Positions 58,006 to 64,000 of a stretch of 64,000 bases of DNA are shown one piece after another. The first letter of the stretch is position 1; each line of letters opens with the position of its first letter. Origin of the DNA: Jannaschia donghaensis (GTDB lineage: Bacteria; Pseudomonadota; Alphaproteobacteria; Rhodobacterales; Rhodobacteraceae); the NCBI RefSeq assembly GCF_001403795.1, contig NZ_CXSU01000012.1, positions 872,363 to 936,362 on the forward strand. The letters run 5' to 3'. The translations under genes were made by a program, and so were the position numbers. A model generated the notes under the pieces. It had not been told where the DNA came from and searched no databases. It was given only the letters and a program-made list of their open reading frames with translations.

Positions 58006-60504
58006 ATGATGCGCCTCGCCGAATACCGTTCCAAAGCCGCGCTGCTGTCGGATTTCCTGCCTTGGGCCGCGCTGATTGCTGACGGCGTCATCCTCAACAA
58101 GGATGGCAGCTTCCAGCGGACGGCAGCCTTCCGGGGACCGGACCTCGACTCCGCGACGCCATCGGAATTGGTCTCGACCGCGGCCCGCCTCAACAGCGCG
58201 CTTCGACGTCTGGGGTCGGGCTGGGCCGTGTTCGTCGAAGCACAGCGCATCCCGGCACGCGAGTATCCGCTCTCCGAGTTTCCTGATCCGGTCTCGGCGC
58301 TGGTCGATGCAGAGCGCCGCGCGCAATTCGAGGAAGCGTCATCCCACTATGAGAGCCGCTATTTCCTGACGCTGACTTGGATGCCGCCTGCGGACGACAC
58401 AAGCCGCGCCAGCGGATGGCTGTTCGAGGATGCACCGAGCAAGGGTGCAAACCCGCGCGAGCATCTCGCCGCGTTTCGGTCCCGCAGCGATCGGCTGCTC
58501 GACCTCTTCGAAGGATTCATGCCGGAAGCCGCTTGGCTCACCGACGAGGACACCCTCTCTTACATGCATTCGACGATCTCGACGCGGCGGCAAGCCGTCC
58601 GCGTCCCCGAAACCCCGATGCATCTGGACGGATATCTCGCCGACGAGCCGTTGGTCGCCGGTCTAGCTCCGAAGCTCGGCAACGCGCATTTGCGCACGCT
58701 GTCCATCGTCGGGTTTCCGACCTCGACCTGGCCCGGCCTGCTCGACGAGCTCAACGCGCAGGCTTTCGAGTATCGCTGGGCAACGCGCGCCATCTGTCTC
58801 GACAAGACTGACGCGACCAAGCTCTTCACCCGCATCCGCCGCCAATGGTTCGCCAAGCGCAAATCGGTCGCCGCGATCCTCAAGGAGGTGATGACCAACG
58901 AATCCTCGACGCTTCTGGACTCGGACGCCGACAACAAAGCGCTCGATGCAGACGAAGCGCTACAAGAGCTGGGAAGCGATATCGTCGGCGCGGCCTATGT
59001 CACCGCAAGCATCACCGTCTGGGACGAAGACGAGCGCGCAGCGGACGCCAAGATCAAGCTCGCCGAGAAGGTCGTGCAGGGTCGCGACTTCACCTGCATC
59101 CCGGAGACGCTGAACGCCATCGAGGCCTGGCTCGGCTCGCTGCCCGGGCATCTCTACGCCAATGTCCGCCAACCGCCGATCTCGACGCTCAATCTCGCCC
59201 ATATGATCCCGATATCGGCGGTCTGGGCCGGGCCGCAGCGGAACGACCATCTGGACGGCCCGCCGCTCTTCTATGCCGAGACGCAAGGGGCGACACCGTT
59301 TCGCTTCTCGACCCATGTCGGCGATGTCGGCCACACGCTCATGGTCGGTCCGACCGGCGCGGGCAAATCCGTGCTGCTCTCGCTCATGGCGCTGCAATTC
59401 CGGCGCTATGCGGACGCCCAGATCTTCGCGTTCGATTTCGGCGGTTCGATCCGCTGCGCGACGATGGCCTGCGGCGGCGATTGGGAGGATCTCGGCCTCG
59501 CGCTGTCCGACGAAGACGACGCGGTCCAGCTGCAACCGCTCGCGCGGATCGACGACGCGGCCGAACGCAGTTGGGCGCAGGACTGGCTCGCCGGGCTTTT
59601 GGCCCGCGAAGGCGTCACCATCGACCCGGTGGCGCGGGATCATCTCTGGTCGGCGTTGACCTCGCTCGCATCGGCCCCGGTCGAGGAGCGCACGCTGACC
59701 GGCCTCTCGGTGCTCCTGCAATCGAACGATCTGAAGCGCGCGCTGGCGCCATTCTGCCTTGGCGGTCCGTTCGGTCGCTTGCTCGACGCCGAGAGCGAGG
59801 CGCTCGGGACGGCCGACTTCCAGGCCTTCGAAACCGAGGGCCTGATCGGCTCCGCCGCTGCGCCTGCCGTTCTCGCCTATCTCTTCCACCAGATTGAGGC
59901 CCGGCTCGATGGACGGCCGAGCCTCATCATCGTCGACGAGGGCTGGCTCGCGCTCGACGACGCGACCTTCGGCGCGCAGCTGCGCGAATGGTTGAAGACA
60001 CTCCGCAAGAAGAACGCCTCCGTCGTCTTCGCCACCCAATCGCTCGCCGATATCGACGGCTCCGACATCGCTCCTGCCATCATCGAGAGCTGCCCGACCC
60101 GCATCTTCCTGCCCAACGAGCGCGCCTTCGAGCCGCAGATCGCCGCAACCTATCGCAGCTTCGGGCTCAACGACCGTCAGATCGAGATCATCGCGAGGGC
60201 GACGCCCAAGCGTGACTATTACTGCCAGTCGCGCCCCGGCAATCGGCTCTTCGCGCTCGGTCTGGGCGAGATCGCGCTCGCCTTCACGGCGGCTTCCTCC
60301 AAAGCCGACCACGCCGCCATCGACGCGATCTTCGAAGAGCACGGGCGAGACGGCTTCGCCGCCGCCTGGCTCGCCCGGCGCGATCTCGGCTGGGCCGCCG
60401 AACTGCTCGGTCCCTCCGATGCCGTGATCAAGGCCACCCCATTCCCCACCCCAGAAGCCAACAACCACAAGGAGAAGACTGATGTTCAAGACCAAGACAC
60501 GTAA
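58006..60504 (+). CDS. trbE: Conjugal transfer ATPase TrbE (VirB4-like)
   Basis: An 832-residue ATPase, the largest channel component. The N-terminal CagE/VirB4 region is followed by Walker A LMVGPTGAGKSVLLSLMALQF and Walker B SLIIVDEGWLALDD, then the VVFATQSLADIDGSDIAPAIIESCPTRIFLPN region seen in all VirB4 proteins. ATG 58006 and ATG 58009 are adjacent; either may be used. The last 23 bp overlap the start of trbJ. Confidence 0.95.
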   Translation: MMRLAEYRSKAALLSDFLPWAALIADGVILNKDGSFQRTAAFRGPDLDSATPSELVSTAARLNSALRRLGSGWAVFVEAQRIPAREYPLSEFPDPVSALVDAERRAQFEEASSHYESRYFLTLTWMPPADDTSRASGWLFEDAPSKGANPREHLAAFRSRSDRLLDLFEGFMPEAAWLTDEDTLSYMHSTISTRRQAVRVPETPMHLDGYLADEPLVAGLAPKLGNAHLRTLSIVGFPTSTWPGLLDELNAQAFEYRWATRAICLDKTDATKLFTRIRRQWFAKRKSVAAILKEVMTNESSTLLDSDADNKALDADEALQELGSDIVGAAYVTASITVWDEDERAADAKIKLAEKVVQGRDFTCIPETLNAIEAWLGSLPGHLYANVRQPPISTLNLAHMIPISAVWAGPQRNDHLDGPPLFYAETQGATPFRFSTHVGDVGHTLMVGPTGAGKSVLLSLMALQFRRYADAQIFAFDFGGSIRCATMACGGDWEDLGLALSDEDDAVQLQPLARIDDAAERSWAQDWLAGLLAREGVTIDPVARDHLWSALTSLASAPVEERTLTGLSVLLQSNDLKRALAPFCLGGPFGRLLDAESEALGTADFQAFETEGLIGSAAAPAVLAYLFHQIEARLDGRPSLIIVDEGWLALDDATFGAQLREWLKTLRKKNASVVFATQSLADIDGSDIAPAIIESCPTRIFLPNERAFEPQIAATYRSFGLNDRQIEIIARATPKRDYYCQSRPGNRLFALGLGEIALAFTAASSKADHAAIDAIFEEHGRDGFAAAWLARRDLGWAAELLGPSDAVIKATPFPTPEANNHKEKTDVQDQDT

Positions 60505-61261
60505 ACTGGCAGGGCGCGCCGCCGCAGCCCTGTTACTGTCGAGCGCGGTCGCGATGGCCCCAGCCACGGCACCGCCCGCCCACGCATTCTTCGGCGGCGG
60601 GTTCGGCGGGATCGTCTACGACCCGACCAACCACGCCGAGAACCTGCTAACCGCCGCGCGCACACTGGAGCAGATCAACAACCAGATCGCGCAGCTCCAG
60701 AACGAAGCGCAGATGCTGGTCAATCAGGCCCGCAATCTCGCAAGCCTGCCGTATTCCTCGCTCTCGCAACTGCAATCTTCCGTGCAACAGACCCAGCAAC
60801 TTTTGGGTCAGGCGCAGCGCATCGCCCATGATGTGGCGACGATCGACGAGGCCTTCGCGCAGGATTACGGCGCGGCCGCCGCGCGGGGTGATTTCGACGA
60901 CATGATCGCGGGCGCACAGGACCGCTGGCGGACCTCGGTCGCCGGGTTCGAGGACGCACTCAAGGTCCAAGCCGGTGTCGTCGAGAACATCGAGACCGCC
61001 CGCGCCGAGATGCAGACGCTTGTCGGCCGCAGCCAGGCCGCGATGGGGGCATTGCAAGCGACCCAGGCCGGCAATCAGCTGCTCGCGCTGCAGAGCCAGC
61101 AGATCTCCGATCTGACCGCCGCGATCGCCGCGCAGAACCGCGCGCAATCGCTCGAAGCGGCGCGCGTCGCGACGGCCGAAGCGCAAGCGCGCGAGAACCT
61201 CGACCGCTTTCTCGACTACGGCTCCGGTTACGAGCCGACCACAGTGCGGATGTTCCGGTAG
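60482..61261 (+). CDS. trbJ: Conjugal transfer protein TrbJ (VirB5-like)
   Basis: A 259-residue periplasmic protein. A signal peptide (AAAALLLSSAVAMAPATAPPAHA) is followed by FFGGGFGGIVYDPTNHAENLLTAARTLEQINNQIAQL, the TrbJ hallmark, and long Gln-rich helices. It is a minor pilus component and adhesin-like protein. It overlaps the end of trbE by 23 bp, an unusually long overlap for this operon, which implies coupled translation. Confidence 0.93.
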   Translation: MFKTKTRKLAGRAAAALLLSSAVAMAPATAPPAHAFFGGGFGGIVYDPTNHAENLLTAARTLEQINNQIAQLQNEAQMLVNQARNLASLPYSSLSQLQSSVQQTQQLLGQAQRIAHDVATIDEAFAQDYGAAAARGDFDDMIAGAQDRWRTSVAGFEDALKVQAGVVENIETARAEMQTLVGRSQAAMGALQATQAGNQLLALQSQQISDLTAAIAAQNRAQSLEAARVATAEAQARENLDRFLDYGSGYEPTTVRMFR

Positions 61262-61267
61262 GCCGCA

Positions 61268-61546
61268 ATGAAACTGACCGCCGAGACCACGCTGAAAGCC
61301 AGCGCCATCGCCTTGGGCGCCGTTGCCGCGCTCATGGCGGCGATGGAACTCCAGCGCGCCCTTGAAGAGGAGCGTGCGGCCGAACCGGCGGCGGTGGTTT
61401 CGGACGATCCGTTGCGCGAAACTTTGCAGCGCTGCCGCACGCTCACCTCGGAAGCGCTGGAAGCCGACACCGAGTGTCAGGCCGCCTGGGAGGAGAACCG
61501 CCGCCGCTTCTTCGGCACATCCGCCAACGATCCGGAAACGGACTAG
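61268..61546 (+). CDS. trbK: Entry-exclusion protein TrbK-alt
   Basis: A 92-residue protein with one N-terminal hydrophobic segment (ASAIALGAVAALMAAMEL) and the conserved RCRTLTSEALEADTECQAAWEENRRRFFG, the signature of the alternative TrbK family. It lacks a lipobox, unlike RP4 TrbK. It is thought to stop redundant transfer into cells that already carry the element. It sits between trbJ and trbL, as expected. Confidence 0.88.
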   Translation: MKLTAETTLKASAIALGAVAALMAAMELQRALEEERAAEPAAVVSDDPLRETLQRCRTLTSEALEADTECQAAWEENRRRFFGTSANDPETD

Positions 61547-61549
61547 GCC

Positions 61550-62839
61550 ATGGACGGCGTCGGCGTCATCGATCGGTTCCTTGAGGTTTTCACGACCTAT
61601 ATCGACAGCGGGTTCGGCCTGCTCGGCGGGGACGTCGCCTTCCTCGCGACCACGCTCATCGTCATCGATGTCACGCTTGCCGCTCTTTTCTGGGCCTGGG
61701 GCGCGGATGACGACATCATCGGGCGGCTCGTGAAGAAAACGCTCTTCGTGGGCGTGTTCGCCTACATCATCAGCAACTGGAACACGCTCGCACGCATCGT
61801 CTTCGAGAGCTTCGCAGGGCTGGGCCTCGTCGCCACCGGCGGCGCGATCGGCGCGGGCGAACTTCTGCAGCCCGGACGCATTGCCGCCGTCGGGCTCGAA
61901 GCCGGGCAACCGATCCTCGGATCCATCGCCGACCTGATGGGCTTTGTCTCCTTCTTCGAGAACTTTATCCAGATCTCGATCCTGCTCTTCGCCTGGATCG
62001 TGGTTCTGCTCTCTTTCTTCATCCTCGCCATCCAACTCTTCGTCACCCTGATCGAGTTCAAGCTGGCGACGCTCGCGGGCTTCATCCTCGTGCCTTTCGG
62101 GCTCTTCAACAAGACGGCCTTCATGGCCGAACGCGTTCTTGGTCTCGTCGTCTCCTCGGGCGTCAAGGTACTCGTGCTCGCCGTCATCGTCGGCATCGGC
62201 TCGACCATCTTCGGCGAATTCACCGCCGGGTTCACTGGAGAGCCGACCATCGAGGATGCGATGGCCGTCGTCCTCGCAGCCCTGTCGCTCCTCGCCCTCG
62301 GCATCTTCGGCCCCGGCATCGCCAACGGTATCGTGTCGGGCGGGCCGCAGCTCGGCGCAGGCGCGGCGGTGGGTGCGGGCCTCGCGGCAGGCGGCGTGGT
62401 CGCGGGCGGTCTCGCGGGCGCGAAGAGGGCCGGGACCGCTGGTGGCGCGGCCCTGCGCGGTGGCTCGGCTGTCGCAGGTGGTGCTTCGACAGCTTTTCAG
62501 ATCGGCGCGGCGTCCGGAACGAGCAAGGCCGGGAAAGCTGCGAGCGGTATGGCCGCGGTCAGTCAGGCCGGGATCTCGGCTGCCGTCAGCCCGCTCAAGC
62601 GCGCCGTTGGCGACAGCTACCGCTCAGGTTCACGCGCAGCTTTCGAAGCCACTGGCGGCAAGTTCAGCAATTCCCCGTCTTCCATGCCGACCCCAGCCAA
62701 TGACGGACCGCCGGCCTGGGCGCGCCGGATGAAACGCCAGCAGAGCTTGCAACACGGCACCGCCGTCGCCGCTCACGCCATCCGCTCCGGCGATGGCGGC
62801 GGCGCGGGCACGGCCATCAGCCTTTCGGAGAGATCATGA
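61550..62839 (+). CDS. trbL: Conjugal transfer protein TrbL (VirB6-like)
   Basis: A 429-residue polytopic inner-membrane protein. Six or so hydrophobic segments fill the first 270 residues (LATTLIVIDVTLAALFWAWG, ILLFAWIVVLLSFFILAIQLFVTLIEF in two parts, LATLAGFILVPFGLFNKTAF). The C-terminus is Gly/Ala-rich, of low complexity, then polar. It forms part of the inner-membrane channel. It is coupled to trbF by ATGA. Confidence 0.93.
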   Translation: MDGVGVIDRFLEVFTTYIDSGFGLLGGDVAFLATTLIVIDVTLAALFWAWGADDDIIGRLVKKTLFVGVFAYIISNWNTLARIVFESFAGLGLVATGGAIGAGELLQPGRIAAVGLEAGQPILGSIADLMGFVSFFENFIQISILLFAWIVVLLSFFILAIQLFVTLIEFKLATLAGFILVPFGLFNKTAFMAERVLGLVVSSGVKVLVLAVIVGIGSTIFGEFTAGFTGEPTIEDAMAVVLAALSLLALGIFGPGIANGIVSGGPQLGAGAAVGAGLAAGGVVAGGLAGAKRAGTAGGAALRGGSAVAGGASTAFQIGAASGTSKAGKAASGMAAVSQAGISAAVSPLKRAVGDSYRSGSRAAFEATGGKFSNSPSSMPTPANDGPPAWARRMKRQQSLQHGTAVAAHAIRSGDGGGAGTAISLSERS

Positions 62840-63522
62840 GATTCAAGCGACCCAGCGTGCGATACGCCAAGACCCCGGAACCGGTGACCCCCTACCAGAA
62901 GGCCGCGCAGGTCTGGGACGAGCGCATGGGCTCGGCTCGCGTCCAGGCGCGAAACTGGCGCCTCATGGCCATCGGGTGCCTCGCCACGACCGCGACCTTC
63001 GGTCTTGCTCTGGTCTGGCAGTCCACCCAGGGCACCATCGTTCCCTACGTGGTCGAGGTCGACCGGCTCGGCGCCGCCCAGGCCGTCGCCCCCGCGACCG
63101 CCAATTACCGCCCGACCGATCCGCAGATCGCCTTCCACCTCGCGCGCTTCATCGAGAACGTCCGACAGGTTCCCGCCGATCCGATTGTGCTCCGGCAGAA
63201 CTGGCTCAGGGCTTACGATTTCACAACGGATCGCGGCTCCGTCGCGCTCAATGATTTCGCCCGCGAGAACGACCCCTTCGCCCGCGTTGGTGAGGTGCAG
63301 GTCACCGCCGAGATCTCGAGCGTCATCCGCGCGTCGGATTCCAGCTTCCGCGTCGCCTGGACGGAACGCCGCTATGTGAACGGCCAGCTCTCAGGCACCG
63401 AACGCTGGACCGGCATCCTCAGCGTCGTCATCCAGCCGCCCCGCGATGCCGACCGCCTCCGCAAGAATCCCCTCGGCGTCTTCGTCCACGCCATCAACTG
63501 GTCACGGGAGAACGCCCAATGA
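62836..63522 (+). CDS. trbF: Conjugal transfer protein TrbF (VirB8-like)
   Basis: A 228-residue protein with a short cytoplasmic N-terminus, one membrane segment (LMAIGCLATTATFGLALVWQS) and a periplasmic VirB8 domain (VPYVVEVDRLG, TDPQIAFHLARFIENVRQVP, WTGILSVVIQPP). It nucleates channel assembly. It overlaps trbL and trbG by four bases each. Confidence 0.95.
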   Translation: MRFKRPSVRYAKTPEPVTPYQKAAQVWDERMGSARVQARNWRLMAIGCLATTATFGLALVWQSTQGTIVPYVVEVDRLGAAQAVAPATANYRPTDPQIAFHLARFIENVRQVPADPIVLRQNWLRAYDFTTDRGSVALNDFARENDPFARVGEVQVTAEISSVIRASDSSFRVAWTERRYVNGQLSGTERWTGILSVVIQPPRDADRLRKNPLGVFVHAINWSRENAQ

Positions 63523-64000
63523 GACACCGAGTGTCAGCCAAACTTTCGATCACAACACTTCTCGCCGGCACGATGCTAGCCGGGTGCGCCACATTCAAAC
63601 CGCCCGAGATCAGCTACGACGATCCGGTCGCCGCAACGCTGGTCGCGGAACCGGCGCTGCCTGTTCGGATCGTTGAGACACCGGAGCCTCTACCGCTGCC
63701 AGGCCAGCTCATGCGGATCGATGCTGATGATCGTCCGGCAGAAGCGGAGGAACCGACCGAGCGGGTGACCAACGCCAACGCCGCTGCCCGGATCGAACCA
63801 GTCCGAGATGGCTTCATCAACGCCGTCCAGCTCTATCCCTACAGCTCCGGCGCGCTCTATCAGCTCTACACCTCTCCCGGCCAGGTCACGGACATCGCGC
63901 TACAGGCGGGTGAGAGCCTCGTCGGGTCCGGCCCAATCGCGGCGGGTGACACCGCGCGCTGGATCATCGGCGATACAGAAAGCGGGTCCGGCGATAACCG
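63519..64000 (+). CDS. trbG: Conjugal transfer protein TrbG (VirB9-like), partial
   Basis: ATG 63519 overlaps the trbF stop. The visible 160 codons encode a lipoprotein-type signal (ITTLLAGTMLAGCATF, lipobox LAGC), a proline-rich linker, and the start of the VirB9 beta domain (NAVQLYPYSSGALYQLYTSPGQVTDIALQAGESLVG in two parts). It builds the outer-membrane complex. The gene continues past the right edge, where trbI is expected. Confidence 0.93.
   Translation, partial: MRHRVSAKLSITTLLAGTMLAGCATFKPPEISYDDPVAATLVAEPALPVRIVETPEPLPLPGQLMRIDADDRPAEAEEPTERVTNANAAARIEPVRDGFINAVQLYPYSSGALYQLYTSPGQVTDIALQAGESLVGSGPIAAGDTARWIIGDTESGSGDN

Larger units (their letters stand above)
25266..64000. mobile_element. 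Integrative and conjugative element, left 38.7 kb
   Basis: Bounded on the left by the tRNA-Arg fragment and the adjacent integrase, it contains a defence cargo island, a plasmid-like DUF932/ParB/Toprim/DUF2493/DUF736 maintenance block, a DUF3363 relaxase, a TraG coupling protein and trbB to trbG. The order is that of a family of alphaproteobacterial conjugative elements as I know them. No replication initiator is visible in the part seen. The right end, trbI and attR are outside the window. Confidence 0.88.

Noticed and set aside
58960..60567. A 535-codon minus-strand frame opposite trbE
   Set aside because: Antisense shadow of trbE; composition and lack of motifs are as expected for GC-rich reverse frames.
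39260..64000. Reading the backbone as an integrated replicating plasmid
   Set aside because: The ParB-like, DUF932 and trb genes recall plasmids, but no replication initiator or ParA is visible and a tRNA junction with integrase marks the left end. The unseen right part could still change this.
25266..64000. A CRISPR array or cas genes in the cargo island
   Set aside because: No regularly spaced direct repeats and no Cas-like proteins were seen.

Overview
The window looks like a chromosomal segment of a high-GC alphaproteobacterium, most likely a member of the Rhodobacterales. The evidence is the rpsB-tsf pair, an L21 protein with the long C-terminal extension I associate with that group, the phoR-pstSCAB-phoU-phoB order, and the style of the conjugation genes. 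No database search was possible, so the taxonomic call and all family names rest on recognition of the sequence.

Positions 1 to about 25,260 are core genome. It opens with a partial, AT-richer PIN-domain gene running off the left edge, then a SYLF lipoprotein, rpsB and tsf. Next come a LuxR-type regulator with a perfect palindrome upstream, a compact Mfd-like helicase, a decayed stretch with a DUF6522 gene, and tRNA-Ser(CGA). These are followed by rplU-rpmA, two GNAT acetyltransferases around a LysE exporter, obgE-proB-proA, a Cys/Met PLP enzyme, and a complete phosphate regulon (phoR, three-repeat Pho box, pstS, pstC, pstA, pstB, phoU, phoB). The core ends with an aminotransferase.

At 25,266-25,310 lies the 3' part of a tRNA-Arg(CCG), cut exactly at the anticodon loop and followed by a tyrosine integrase. 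I read this as the left junction of an integrative and conjugative element (ICE) that continues past the right edge; the intact tRNA and attR are not in view. The first part of the element (26.9-39.3 kb) is a defence-type cargo island. It holds an HTH, DNA methyltransferase and nuclease group; an AbiEi/AbiEii toxin-antitoxin pair; a divergent nuclease, HEPN and putative nuclease group; and a convergent cassette of a small protein, a GHKL ATPase and a putative QxK nuclease. The last two are the best candidates for undescribed systems. A second cargo site at 47.0-48.4 kb holds an Abi-C protein and an XRE regulator.

The element backbone (39.5-64 kb) is DUF932, ParB-like, Toprim, DUF2493, a membrane protein, DUF736, RovC/DUF2285-type regulators (one frameshifted), an AlpA-like HTH, DUF2840, a TraF signal peptidase, a lytic transglycosylase, a DUF3363 relaxase, a TraG coupling protein, a CopG-like protein, and trbB-C-D-E-J-K-L-F-G (trbG cut by the window edge). 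These supply DNA processing, coupling and a Trb-type mating channel.

Non-coding structure is notable in the element. Two copies of an RNA-like leader with compensatory base changes precede the DUF932 and ParB genes. Long branched inverted repeats fill the gaps before DUF2493 and DUF736. A mirrored 10-bp repeat sits exactly the same distance before both start codons of the AbiE operon and the divergent nuclease operon.
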